Positions 1 through 12,720 of a stretch of DNA of 64,000 nucleotides are shown one piece after another (position 1 is the stretch's first letter; every line of letters begins with the position of its first letter). Location of the stretch: positions 42,394 to 106,393 of the forward strand of contig QVRM01001778.1 of the NCBI GenBank assembly GCA_003439945.1, in the 5' to 3' direction. A program made the translations under genes and the position numbers. This DNA is from Dermanyssus gallinae (taxonomy: Eukaryota; Arthropoda; Arachnida; Mesostigmata; Dermanyssidae). The notes beneath the pieces are model-generated. The model had not been told where the DNA came from and searched no databases. It saw only the letters and a program-made list of their open reading frames with translations.

Positions 1-939
1 ATAAAAACACATTGTCTAGTAGTTGAGCAGGAGTTGCATGAAGAAGCCTCGATTTCCTAGACAGGCTACACGAATATGAGGCGTGTTTCAATAGAGAACA
101 ACGGAACATCTTTTAGCTCAAAGTAAGTCCTCGATAACACTGCATAAAACCAGGCCGACACTAAAATGTCGCGCTTGAAAAGTATACTGAGGCACGTCGC
201 GGTTAACGGCCAACTTTCTTCACAACAATAGTTGCTAAATATGAATGGATAGCATTGAACCTGCGTTGTTAAGAGGGGCACCTTATTGCAGTACAAACGG
301 GAAATGAGCAACATAAGAAATACATGTAAATGTCTCCCTTTTTCGCTGCTGCTTTTGTAGTTGTTAGCGCTAAGAAGTATGCATGGTTTAGATGAGACAG
401 TGCACCTTGCATATAAGACGTTAGCGTCTGCAATGGCCGCGTTGTTACTTTACCATGTGTAACGGCGCTTCAAGCTGTAAAAGTCCTGATGGTACCGACA
501 CTAAAATAGTGGTCCTAGTATAGCCGAGTTTATACTTATATGTGTCAAGTGCGTTTATTTTTTAAGTGTTTGCTTTACTTTATCGAAAAAGAAAAATAAT
601 ATGCTAAGCCTTTAGCACAATGAACACGGTGAACTCGCGTTCTTTCGTGTTAGCTGAATAGCTTTGCCATGTACTTGCGTAGGTTCATATGGTGTCTTTA
701 TACGTCCCCTGTAAATAAATCCGGCCAAATAGGATTCTATACCCTTTTTGTGTGTTTGGAGATATGCTGCTGTAATTAGCTAGTTATTAGCAACGCCGCT
801 TCATGAGTTTCAATATTTGAAATAAAAGCAATTGCCGTAGACGTAATTAACCTCGCGGCGTATTCAACAATTCTTTCAAGAATCTTCAAGAATTCTTTCA
901 AGATCGGTGCTCCTCTATTAAAAAGCATCTATTGTATCC
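1..939. other. No gene seen; AT-rich flank
   Basis: I find no coding exon, RNA gene or mobile element here. Open frames are short and resemble no family. The only structure is a short tandem run of a TCAAGAATTCTT-like motif at about 868-902. Confidence 0.6.
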
Positions 940-3760
940 TAGCTTTCTAATGGCAGGTGTGGATAAAAACGTGCTCGACTGTTAACAGTGGTGCCTTGGG
1001 CGACTTCCGCACCGCTCTGAAAAGTCGTTGGGGCGATGTCATGCGTTGGACCTGCTTTGTTGTGTTTTTTGTTGTCAGTTAGAGGGGGAGCCAGATGACG
1101 CTTTAACAGTAAAGGCATCGGCAATATGCCGTGATACGTCAGCACACAACGTTTTACACATAACAACAACGACAACGGATATACGGATGATTGGGTATAA
1201 CAATGATGACAACAACATGATGAAAATGAACCGCGTGTAAAGACCTGCGGTTTATTTGGTGGCGGGAAGTGCCACCACAACGTGTTCTCCTAACCTCCTA
1301 AAACTGTGGACTGCAAGAGCAAGAAAAGCAACGCAACCATCGAGCGAATCAATCATCGACTAACTCACCAGCCACGCGTGTCGCGGCCAAGGCGATGATG
1401 ACAACGAAAAACACGGCGAACACGCACAGTCTCATCTTCGTCGAAGTTGTAGGGCGTCTCGAGGCGCACGCCCAGACAAGCTGCTGCTATCTGAAGGCAG
1501 GCGGAGCACGCTGGCCAGTCAACGATCTGCGACTACAATCCACTAGCGCCGACTATGACTCCCAATCACGACTTCTATAACAAGCACCACCACGACGACC
1601 ACGACGACGACGACCACGACCACGACGATCGATTTCTTCTTCGACGAATGCTACCAGGACTCGTATGTAGACAATCACTCCTGTCTGATATCGACGGTTA
1701 TCAGCGTGTTATTGCGTGCACACGTGCAATGACAGAATTGTTGCTGGCGTTTCGTTTTCTTGTCCGTTCGATTTATCGCTGCGGTGGTTGTTTCGCTGTG
1801 GCCGTTTCGCGGTTGCCGTCGCTTGTGTAGCTCACCGTCGTCGACGCCGCGATCTTTTCGCCGAATTGCTCGCCTAAGGTAATTGCCGCAAAGGTGAGCG
1901 TGATTGCTTGCTAAAGGTAGCTCTCGTCCACGATGACGACGACGACAACGACGACGACTGTCAGATGGTATACCTCTGCTGCACGTCTATGTGTATATAC
2001 AGATCAATCTATCTATCTATCTAACTAGCTATGTATGAATATGTGATGTGATGGGAAGTGTGTGTGTGTGTGTCTGCGTGCATGTATCGATCGTCGATCT
2101 GCTGTGTTTATATGGTTAGTGCTGTTTTTCTCTTGATCTTTGCTGCTCTGCCAGTCAGCTGCTCTGCTAGTCGACTGGGGTGGGCTGCGGGGTGGGGTAA
2201 GAAGGGGTGAGGTGGTGTAGCCTGGGCTGGTTGGGCTGGGCTGGGTTGGCTTGGCCCGACCCGATCGTTGTCGCAGGCGTGGTGGCGTGGGGTGAAGTCG
2301 GTGAAGTCGTTGAAGTCGTTGAAGTCGTCCTGCCGTTGCCCCGGCCGACTGCAAAGTCGCAGTCACTGTCTGTGCTGAAGTGTAGCGTATGCCCGTGTAG
2401 CTAACTAACTGGGTAGCTGGATGGATGGCTGGCTGTAGCGAACCGTCGGCGGCGTCAGCCACTGCGAGCGACGAGGCCAACAACGACGCTGCCCGGCGAA
2501 CGAACCAGCACTGATCGATGAACGTGTGGCTACATCACAGATCACCCCTCAATGCTGTTGCTGTTGTTGTCGCGTTTGCTCGCTCACCCCCCTCCACCCC
2601 ACGCCTGCCGTTCCGTTCCGTTCCGCATCCCTCGCTCGCATCGATCCTTCTTTCCTTTGGGGATGGTTGCTGTTCGTGGTGCTAGCTCACTAGCTCACTG
2701 CATTGCGGTGCTGGTGGTGATGGTGATGGTCGTGGTGGTGGTGGTGCATGATGGCACCGATGGGAGGCATCGGCAGGGGCGGGGGGGTGGGGGGATCCTG
2801 GATCATGCATGCATGAACCAAGGACTGGCAACGGTGAGAAGAGTCTGATGACGGCGAGAAAACGTGGAGAAACTGGACCATATGTAGGAGCCCGACGAGA
2901 AGAAGGAAGAAGGACTAGGAAAAGATGAAGGTGATGAAGGAGGAGGAAAAGATGAAGATGAAGAAGCAGGAGAAGAAGAAGACTATGAAAACAGCGGCAG
3001 CAGCGGCCAAAGCAGACGAGATCGGGGGTCTGACGGCTAAAGGGGTGCTGGTATAGACGTGGACGCTGTCGCACAAGCTACTACTGGCACGGTTGGTGAC
3101 ATCTTGCCTGCGTTCGTGAAGCAGAGACACACTTCGCGTTGTGTCCAAGAACGCCACTCGGACGACCGAGCAATCAAGCCGTCGACTGCCGCCGATCGAC
3201 CAATCCGGCAGCTGGCCGTCAGCAGCAGCAGCAGCAATCAACCAGGTTCCCGACCGTAGGGAAAAGGGCCAGCAAAAAGAACAACAACACAGCAACAAGA
3301 CTTGCCACCGCGAACACAAACAAGAAAACAATGGAAACAACAACAACAACAACAACGGGAACGACAACAACAACAGCAACAATTGATGCTAACCGCAGGT
3401 CGTAGTTGAGAGACACAACAACAACAACAACAACAACAACAGAATCAGGAACATTGCCACCGCGAACACAAACAAGAAAACAATGGGAACAACAACAACA
3501 ACGAGAACGACAACAACAACAACAACAACAACAACAGCAACAATTGATGCTAACCGCAGGTCGAAGTTGAAAGACAGGAGGCAAACGCGTGCATACGCAA
3601 GCACACACCGAATTACGCCGTCACGTATAACTTGAGAGAAAAATACGGCATGTTCGAATGATGTTGATCGACGGCTCTTTCTCTCTCTCTCTCTTTCGGT
3701 CATTTTCTTTTTCTCATTCTGATAATCTCTCTCAGGCGCACACATACACTTGCTCTAGTA
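940..3760. repeat. Microsatellite-rich region without a recognisable gene
   Basis: Trinucleotide and short repeats dominate: GAC/CAC runs near 1,580-1,630 and 1,930-1,960, ATCT near 2,005-2,025, GT near 2,056-2,075, a purine-rich GAA/GAG tract at about 2,890-3,000, CAA/AAC runs at 3,325-3,540 and a CT run near 3,678-3,692. Open frames on both strands are low-complexity readings of these repeats (poly-Asn, poly-Leu/Ser, poly-His). The composition resembles repeat-rich 5' flanks of animal genes, but no start, splice site or domain supports a gene. Confidence 0.6.
3302..3568. repeat. Tandem duplication built around (AAC)n
   Basis: Two adjacent copies share the words TTGCCACCGCGAACACAAAC (near 3,303 and 3,454) and ATTGATGCTAACCGCAGGTC (near 3,382 and 3,542), separated by CAA-type microsatellite. 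The period is about 150-160 bp and the copies differ in microsatellite length. Confidence 0.75.
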
Positions 3761-3988
3761 TGTCATTTACTAACCTGCTAGTTGTAGCAGGATATTTGCG
3801 ACGAACGGCCAGGCCAATATAAGTGTAGCTTTATGTGCTTTTTCTGTTGCAGTTGTTGTGTGTGGTTCTTGCTATGGTCGTTAACGAGTGCAGTTGACAA
3901 TTGCTGAGCTATCGTCGCGTCAATGCCATTACCCATACATTTGCATATAGCCCTGTTACAAACCCCCGCAAATACGGCGATAGTTACC

Positions 3989-4104
3989 GAGCAAGATGGC
4001 TTAGTGGCAAAGCCTTTGCCTTGCATCGGGAGGACTGGGTTTGAGACCCAGACCGGCCACTCTTAAATTGGTGTGCATGGTTTCCAATTTAGACAAGGTA
4101 AATG
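3989..4104 (+). mobile_element. tRNA-derived SINE, family 1, single-head copy
   Basis: An A-box-like stretch (TGGCTTAGTGG, about 3,997-4,007) is followed about 30 bp later by a B-box-like stretch (GGTTTGAGACCC, about 4,038-4,049). Together they form the internal pol III promoter of a tRNA-derived SINE. The 3' body (GGCCACTCTTAAATTG onward) reappears in a second, minus-strand copy at 33,384-33,602, so this is a dispersed repeat and not a tRNA gene. No acceptor-stem pairing is evident. Confidence 0.7.
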
Positions 4105-6199
4105 TCGGAGTGGACAAAAATTAACCATGACATGACAAAACCGTACACGGGCAATTGCCTTACGGAAAATCGTAAAAACAAAACAAATTGCCTGCCTAAC
4201 TCTTCGAAATACATGACGTCTCCAGGATCTCCAGAAATTCCGATTACGGTAATAACATCACAAATGACGTCATCCAGTCAATACAAGATAGTTTGCATCT
4301 TGCAATTGTTTCGATTGAAGAGGAATAATGCCGCCACAAAACGAATGCTAGTACTACTAATATTAAAAACCACGGACTATATATTAACAACAAAAACAAC
4401 AATATAATAGTTACAAAAAATTGCGATCATGGCCAACCGTGGCCGCCAATCGGGCATTCAGTTGTTCCGCCCCTAGGCAGAATGTAACGTTTCCCACCTG
4501 TTATCAGTGGTTCACATGTCTCTGGCTGCGCTTCGCTATGACTCTGGTATCGGCGGCGGCAGCGGCAGCGGCAGCGGCAGCAGGAAACAAGAGAGACACT
4601 GATATTGTGCATGCAGAAAAACAGCTATTGTTGTTGTTTTTGTCAGCTGTTGTTTTTTATTTCGCCAACATACTATGTCGTCGAATAAAAGCGGGCACAA
4701 CTAACTTCCTGCTTTCTTGGATCCAGTGTCGGCCAGTGTGGCCGTTTGATTGGCCGTCTTGCCAAACTGGAACTGCTAGATCGTGGTGTTGTGGGGATTG
4801 TTGCTTGCATCATTTTTGCATTTTATCAGAGGAAGTCCAAGAGAAATAGGAAAAGGCGGACATGTGTCCTCATTGTTTCCGCTGCCGCATGAAGCTCACG
4901 TCACGCCCAAATTGGCATGCAGAGTAAAGTCGATGCCCGAAATGCTCCAACATATTTGTAGGTAAGACAGCTTGCAAAAACCCTCGCTCCGGATCGTGTG
5001 TGTTTTTTGCTTGTGGTTTTGTTCAAGCCGTCTCCTGTTGAAATACGATGGTTTTGCAGTTTACAACACCTTTAAAGGTAGTGACGCAATTGATGCCAAT
5101 GGCGATGAAAATATAAGAGTATTTAAGGACAAACCATAAATCGTTACGATGCCTACACGTCTAAGGATGCCGAAACATCACTGCAAGGTGCACCTAGCAA
5201 GGGATGCGATTGTATCTCGTAACGACAAAATTTCGCCCTTAGAAAGCTTTGACAAATTGAGTTGTAGAGATTAAACGTAATCTTCAAAGTGATGGGAATT
5301 GATCTAGACACGGCTGGTACTAGTCATAGTGTTGGAGGAACCCAATTTTAAACGTCAACGTATCTATAGATAGATCTACACAGGGTGCCGGGACATACGA
5401 GTCCAGTCAAGAAAGAAAGAAAGAAACAAAGAAAACAAGTCAAGAAAGAATCTCGACAAGAAGAAGATCCGGGATGCCAATGCAATTGGTAAATGCCAAT
5501 GCAATCAGGTCATGCGTCTGTACTGGACTCCCAGATCACGTCGCTTGTGCCACAGCACGATTATCTACAAGACGCGTACAAACCGGTCTGAAGCCTTAAG
5601 GTTAATAACGCACTTATACATCATGAAATTGCCAACGAATCATTATTGTCGTTACACTAACAATATCTAGCTACGAGTGTAGTGTAGCGCGTGCTCAATC
5701 CGAAAAAAAAATAAGGAACGCTTGCTCCAGCGCAGTAATGTATAAATGTCCATTTACCGAGTGAGTAATAGTCTACTGTCAATGCCGTCATTATCTCACA
5801 TTCAGGGAGGTCGTAGGTTCCATTCCCACCGCTCTTACTTTGGTTTTTATGCTTTACAATCTAAACAAGACCGGTAAATGCCGACTGCGGACTGTCGTCG
5901 AAACCATGAACAAAAGAAAGTACTCGTACATAAGTAAACAAACAACGGGTTCCACAGATGTCCCAATAAAAGAAATGAAGATTACCATTATCTCATTATT
6001 ACTGAGACAGACTCGCATGCCATGCACGCGTATGCATACATGCATGCATGAATGTGTGTGTGTGTGTACCCTGTGAGCATGCGTATTAAGCATATGGGAT
6101 TGTTGACCACGTGCCACCGCTTGCCTTGCCACTAACGGTTACGTTCTAGAGTGACTCGAATGCTTGAAATAGCCCTCAGCGTCAGATTATTGTGTGCTT

Positions 6200-6246
<47 letters not shown>

Positions 6247-6291
6247 CGACGACAGCAGTAACTGCTGATAGTACGTTTCGAGTCCCGAGTA

Positions 6292-6329
<38 letters not shown>

Positions 6330-7414
6330 CAAATGCGTATATATACATCCGCTCCAAGGACAACGACTAAAGGCCTCGATGCATCACCAAGCAATACTAT
6401 TATGCTTCTATCTGTTCGATGGCTTGGGGGCGGCCATCGATCTATTCGTTCACTCAGTCAGTCAGTCAGTCAATCATTCATTCATTCATTGGTCGTCGTC
6501 GTCGCCGTCGTCATCGTGGATTCGCTCACCACCCCAACCCCCCGCCACAACAGCAGCATAACAGTGTGTCATGGTGACACGACGCCCCCCGCGCCTGTCG
6601 GCTGAGCAGCTCATGCGGTGGTGGTAGCAGCAGCAGCAGCAGCAACAGCAACACCAGTACCACTGCATGCATTGGTACTACGAGCGTAATGTTTTGTCAA
6701 ATCATTGTTCAGGCGTTCTATCGTTCGCCATCAGCATTATCATCATCATCATCAGCAGCAGCATGAAGGCTGCTTGCTTTTCTTTGTATGTCTTCCGATG
6801 TATTGTTGTCCCTTTGGTGCGTCGCCATTGTGGAAGAAGCAGTGCCGCCGACACTGGAAGGGCGGCGGCGGGATATTGCAGTTTACGGCCGCAGTACTCA
6901 GGGCCGCCACAGGGGTGCAGCCACTGTGTCGGATACCTTCGCGACGCGCGCAGACCGCGTCACCGTCCATTTATTTCTCTGTCCGTATGTCTGTATCATG
7001 TCGTGCATTGATGGATGAATCGAATGAACGGCCGATGCAGTGCAAAGGAACGACTGAATATCATGAGAGTCAGTGCCACGTTCTGCATTGCATCTTGCGT
7101 GGAAACTGAACTCACGCAGGCGTCCAATCGACACGCGCCCACACACAGTGCTGCACATGACAAGCACAACAACAACAACAATGGCTCGGTCGATTGCGGT
7201 CGAAAACTTCCGCCTGCCGTGTTTCAGTCGCAGCCATCATCATTTATTATCATCGAGGATCATCAAGGGTGAGACTGACCAGGGTAGTGAACAAAGGGCG
7301 AGTAAGAAAAACGACGACGACGACGACAACAACAGCAGCAGCAACGCCTGGCGAATCGGCCTGCAGAAAGCAAGATTACGAAATGTCGACAGAATGTGTA
7401 TTGAAAAAATAATA
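4105..7414. repeat. Gene-poor stretch with microsatellites
   Basis: No supported gene. Contents: a GGC/AGC run near 4,550-4,580; GAAA/CAAAGAA repeats near 5,408-5,445; a B-box-like word (GTAGGTTCCATTCCC, about 5,812-5,826) that may be a SINE remnant; (TA)n at about 6,203-6,244 and 6,290-6,330; AGTC/ATTC repeats at about 6,452-6,490; AGC/CAG and ATC runs at about 6,625-6,650 and 6,735-6,765; CAA and GAC runs near 7,165 and 7,310. Open frames here are low-complexity readings of these tracts. Confidence 0.55.

Positions 7415-7462
<48 letters not shown>
7415..7462. repeat. (AAT)n microsatellite at the left edge of the satellite
   Basis: About 16 AAT units directly abut the first ACCGGCTCGTT satellite unit. 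Short degenerate AATGATAATAATAAT islands recur inside the satellite (near 8,236, 9,138, 9,865, 11,406 and 12,065), so this simple repeat seems to be part of the array's construction. Confidence 0.85.
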
Positions 7463-7465
<3 letters not shown>

Positions 7466-10400
7466 CGGCTCGTTCTGAGAACCGGCTGGCTCTAAGAACC
7501 GGCTCGTTCTTAGAACCGGCTGGCTCTGAGAACCGACTCGTTCTTAGAACCGGCTCGTTCTTAGAACCAGCTGGCTCTAAGAACCGATTCGTTCTTAAAT
7601 ACGGCTGGCTTTTAGAACCGGCTCGTTCTTAGAACCAGCTGGCTCTTAGAACCGGCTGGCTCTTAGAACCGGCTGGCTCTTAGAACCGGCTCGTTCTTAG
7701 AACGGGCTGGCTCTTAGAACCGGCTGGCTCTTAGAACCGGCTCGTTCTTAGCACTGGCTCGTTCTTAGAATCGGCTCGTTCTTAAAGCAGACTGGTCTTT
7801 AGAACCGGCTAGCTCTTAGAACCGGCTCGTTCTTAGAAACCGGCTCCTTGTTTCTTACAAACCGGCTCGTTTCTTATAAACCGGTGGCTCGTTGTTTCTT
7901 ACAAACCGGCGGCTCGTTGTTTCTTACAAACCGGCAACTCGTTGTTTCTTACAAACCGGCGGCTCGTTGTTTCTTACAAACCGGCGGCTCGTTGTTTCTT
8001 ACAAACCGGCGGCTCGTTGTTTCTTACAAACCGGCGGCTCTAGCTGCCTCTTAGAAACCGGCTCCTTGTTTCTTACAAACCGGCTCGTTGTTTCTTACAA
8101 ACCGTCGGCTCGCTGTTTCTTACAAACCGGCGGCTCGTTGTTTCTTACAAACCGGCGGCTCGTTGTTTCTTACAAACCGGCGGCTCGTTGTTTCTTACAA
8201 ACCGGTGGGTCGTTGTTTCTTACAAACCGACGACTATAATGATAATAATAATAACAATAGCCGGCTGGCTCTTAGAACCGGCTCGTTCTTAAAACCGGCT
8301 AACTCTTAGAATCGACTGGCTCTTAGAATCGGCTCGTTCTTAGAACCGGCTAACTCTTAGAATCGGCTGGCTCTAAGAACCGGCTCGTTCTTAGAACCGG
8401 CTAACTCTTAGAATCGGCTGGCTCTTAGAACCGGCTCGTTCTTGGAACCGGCTAACTCATAGAATCGACTGGCTCTTAGAACCGGCTCGTTCTTAGAACC
8501 GGCTCGTTCTTAGAATTGGCTCGTTCTTAGAATTGGCTCGTTCTTAGAACCGGCTCGTTCTTAGAACCGGCTGGCTCTTAGAACCGGCTGGCTCTGAGAA
8601 CCGGCTGGCTCTGAGAACCGGCTCGTTCTTAAAACCAGCTGGCTCTGAGAACCGGCTCGTTCCTAATTCCGGCTGGCTTTTAGAACCGGCTCGTTCTTAG
8701 AACCAGCTGGCTCTTAGAACCGGCTGGCTCTTAGAATCGGCTGGCTCTTAGAACCGGCTGGCTCTTAGAACCGGCTGGCTCTTAGAACCGGCTGGCTCTT
8801 AGAACCGGCTCGTTCTTACAACCGGCTGGCTCTTAAAGCCGGCTCGTTCTTAAAACCGGCTCGTTCTTAAAACCGGCCGGCTCGTTTTTAAAACCGCTTC
8901 GTTCTTAGAACAGACTAGCCTTTACAACCGGCTCGTTCTTAGAAACCGGCTCCTTGTTTCTTACAAACCGGCTCGTTTCTTACAAACCGGCGACTATAGC
9001 TGCCTCTTAGGAACCGGCTCCTTGTTTCTTACAAACCGGCTCCTTGTTTCTTACAAACCGGCTCGTTGTTCCTTACAAACCGGCGGCTCGTTGTTTCTTA
9101 CAAACTGGTGGGTCGTTGTTTCTTACAAACCGACGACTATAATGATAATAATAATAACAATAGCCGGCTAACTCTTAGAACCGGCTCGTTCTTAAAACCG
9201 GCTAACTCTTAGAATCGGCTGGCTCTTAGAATCGGTTCGTTCTTAGAACAGGCTAACTCTTAGAATCGGCTGGCTCTTAGAACCGGCTCGTTCTTGGAAC
9301 CGGCTAACTTTTAGAATCGACTGGGTCTTAGAACCGGCTCGTTCTTAGAATTGGCTCGTTCTTAGAACCGGCTGGCTCTGAGAACCGGCTGGCTCTGAGA
9401 ACCGGCTGGCTCTGAGAACCGGCTGGCTCTTAGAATCGGCTGGCTCTTAGAACCGGCTGGCTCTTAGAACCGGCTGGCTCTTACAACCGGCTCGTTCTTA
9501 GAAGCGGCTGGCTCTTAAAAGCGGCTCGTTCTTAAAACCGGCCGGCTCGTTCTTAAAACCGCTTCGTTCTTAGAACAGACTGGCCTTTAGAATCGGCTCG
9601 TTTTTAGAACCGGCTGGCTCTTAGAACTGGCTCGTTCTTAGAAACCGGCTCCTTGTTTCTTACAAACCGGCTCGTTTCTTATAAACCGGCGGCTCGTTGT
9701 TTCTTACAAACCGGCGGCTCGTTGTTTCTTACAAACCGGCGACTCTAGCTGCCTCTTAGAAACCGGCTCCTTGTTTCTTACAAACCGGCTCGTTGTTTCT
9801 TACAAACCGGCTGCTCGTTGTTTCTTACAAACCGGTGGGTCGTTGTTTCTTACAAACCGACGACTATAATGATAATAATATTAACAATAGCCGGCTGGCT
9901 CTTAGAACCGGCTCGTTCTTAAAACCGGCTAACTCTTAGAATCGGCTGGCTCTTAGAACCGGCTCGTTCTTAGAATTGGCTCGTTCTTAGAATTGGCTCG
10001 TTCTTAGAACCGGCTCGTTCTTAGAACCGGCTCGTTCTTAGAACCGGCTAACTCTGAGAACCGGCTGGCTCTGAGAACCGGCTCGTTCTTAAAACCAGCT
10101 AGCTCTTAATTCCGGCTGGCTTCTAGAACCGGCTCGTTCTTAGAACCAGCTGGCTCTTAGAACCGGCTGGCTCTTAGAATCGGCTGGCTCTTAGAATCGG
10201 CTCGTTCTTACAACCGACTGGCTCTTAGAACCGGCTCGTTCTTACAACCGACTGGCTCTTAAAGCCGGCTCGTTCTTAAAACCGCTTCGTTCTGGCTCTT
10301 AGAACCGGCTGGCTCTTACAACCGGCTCGTTCTTACAACCGGCTGGCTTTTAGAACCGGCTCGTTCTTACAACCGGCTGGCTCTTAAAACCGGCTCGTTC

Positions 10401-12720
10401 TTAAAACCGGCCGGCTCGTTCTTAAAACCGCTTCGTTCTTAGAACAGACTGGCCTTTAGAACCGGCTCGTTCTTAGAACCGGCTAACTCTTAGAATCGAC
10501 TGGCTCTTAGAATCGGCTCGTTCTTAGAACCGGCTAACTCTTAGAATCGGCTGGCTCTAAGAACCGGCTCGTTCTTAGAACCGGCTAACTCTTAGAATCG
10601 GCTGGCTCTTAGAACCGGCTCGTTCTTGGAACCGGCTAACTCATAGAATCGACTGGCTCTTAGAACCGGCTCGTTCTTAGAACCGGCTCGTTCTTAGAAT
10701 TGGCTCGTTCTTAGAATTGGCTCGTTCTTAGAACCGGCTCGTTCTTAGAACCGGCTGGCTCTTAGAACCGGCTGGCTCTGAGAACCGGCTGGCTCTGAGA
10801 ACCGGCTCGTTCTTAAAACCAGCTGGCTCTGAGAACCGGCTCGTTCCTAATTCCGGCTGGCTTTTAGAACCGGCTCGTTCTTAGAACCAGCTGGCTCTTA
10901 GAACCGGCTGGCTCTTAGAATCGGCTGGCTCTTAGAACCGGCTGGCTCTTAGAACCGGCTGGCTCTTAGAACCGGCTCGTTCTTACAACCGGCTCGTTCT
11001 TACAACCGACTGGCTCTTAGAACCGGCTCGTTCTTACAACCGGCTGGCTCTTAAAGCCGGCTCGTTCTTAAAACCGGCTCGTTCTTAAAACCGGCCGGCT
11101 CGTTTTTAAAACCGCTTCGTTCTTAGAACAGACTAGCCTTTACAACCGGCTCGTTCTTAGAAACCGGCTCCTTGTTTCTTACAAACCGGCTCGTTTCTTA
11201 TAAACCGGCGGCTCGTTGTTTCTTACAAACCGGCGGCTCGTTGTTTCTTACAAACCGGCGACTATAGCTGCCTCTTAGGAACCGGCTCCTTGTTTCTTAC
11301 AAACCGGCTCCTTGTTTCTTACAAACCGGCTCGTTGTTCCTTACAAACCGGCGGCTCGTTGTTTCTTACAAACTGGTGGGTCGTTGTTTCTTACAAACCG
11401 ACGACTATAATGATAATAATAATAACAATAGCCGGCTAACTCTTAGAACCGGCTCGTTCTTAAAACCGGCTAACTCTTAGAATCGGCTGGCTCTTAGAAT
11501 CGGTTCGTTCTTAGAACAGGCTAACTCTTAGAATCGGCTGGCTCTTAGAACCGGCTCGTTCTTGGAACCGGCTAACTCTTAGAATCGACTGGGTCTTAGA
11601 ACCGGCTCGTTCTTAGAATTGGCTCGTTCTTAGAACCGGCTGGCTCTGAGAACCGGCTGGCTCTTAGAATCGGCTGGCTCTTAGAACCGGCTGGCTCTTA
11701 GACCCGGCTGGCTCTTAAAACCGGCTCGTTCTTAAAACCGGCCGGCTCGTTCTTAAAACCGCTTCGTTCTTAGAACAGACTGGCCTTTAGAATCGGCTCG
11801 TTCTTAGAACCGGCTGGCTCTTAGAACTGGCTCGTTCTTAGAAACCGGCTCCTTGTTTCTTACAAACCGGCTCGTTTCTTATAAACCGGCGGCTCGTTGT
11901 TTCTTACAAACCGGCGGCTCGTTGTTTCTTACAAACCGGCGACTCTAGCTGCCTCTTAGAAACCGGCTCCTTGTTTCTTACAAACCGGCTCGTTGTTTCT
12001 TACAAACCGGCTGCTCGTTGTTTCTTACAAACCGGTGGGTCGTTGTTTCTTACAAACCGACGACTATAATGATAATAATATTAACAATAGCCGGCTGGCT
12101 CTTAGAACCGGCTCGTTCTTAAAACCGGCTAACTCTTAGAATCGGCTGGCTCTTAGAACCGGCTCGTTCTTAGAATTGGCTCGTTCTTAGAATTGGCTCG
12201 TTCTTAGAACCGGCTCGTTCTTAGAACCGGCTCGTTCTTAGAACCGGCTAACTCTGAGAACCGGCTGGCTCTGAGAACCGGCTCGTTCTTAAAACCAGCT
12301 AGCTCTTAATTCCGGCTGGCTTCTAGAACCGGCTCGTTCTTAGAACCAGCTGGCTCTTAGAACCGGCTGGCTCTTAGAATCGGCTGGCTCTTAGAATCGG
12401 CTCGTTCTTACAACCGACTGGCTCTTAGAACCGGCTCGTTCTTACAACCGACTGGCTCTTAAAGCCGGCTCGTTCTTAAAACCGGCCGGCTCGTTCTTAA
12501 AACCGCTTCGTTCTGGCTCTTAGAACCGGCTGGCTCTTACAACCGGCTCGTTCTTACAACCGGCTGGCTTTTAGAACCGGCTCGTTCTTACAACCGGCTG
12601 GCTCTTAAAACCGGCTCGTTCTTAAAACCGGCCGGCTCGTTCTTAAAACCGCTTCGTTCTTAGAACAGACTGGCCTTTAGAACCGGCTCGTTCTTAGAAC
12701 CGGCTGGCTCGTTCTTAGAA
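7463..12720 (+). repeat. Satellite array, mixed 17-bp and 22/25-bp units
   Basis: The basic units are 17 bp, ACCGGCTCGTTCTTAGA and ACCGGCTGGCTCTTAGA, with variants such as GGCTAACTCTTAGAATC. They alternate with islands of longer units (22-25 bp, containing TTGTTTCTTACAA) at about 7,838-8,235, 8,940-9,136, 9,640-9,865, 11,160-11,405 and 11,850-12,065. Every unit carries the core ACCGG. Islands typically end in an AATGATAATAATAA motif before 17-bp units resume. No gene is present; open frames are short. Confidence 0.9.
8236..12660 (+). repeat. Higher-order repeat of about 2.2 kb, two copies
   Basis: The order of variant units in about 8,236-10,460 is repeated in about 10,460-12,660. Markers include a unit with CTTGGAACC followed by CTAACTCATAG (8,441 and 10,625, offset 2,184), the AATGATAATAATATTAAC variant (9,868 and 12,068, offset 2,200) and the segment after ATTCCGGCTGGC. 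Offsets vary from about 2,184 to 2,268 because units were gained or lost within copies. Confidence 0.75.

Noticed and set aside
2025..3745. Several 60-155-codon frames on both strands
   Set aside because: Low-complexity readings of microsatellites (poly-Asn, poly-Leu/Ser, poly-Cys), overlapping on both strands.
4421..4849. 142-codon plus-strand frame with a poly-Ala run and hydrophobic segment
   Set aside because: The Ala run is a GCG/GCA microsatellite; no splice site, homology or conserved motif supports it.
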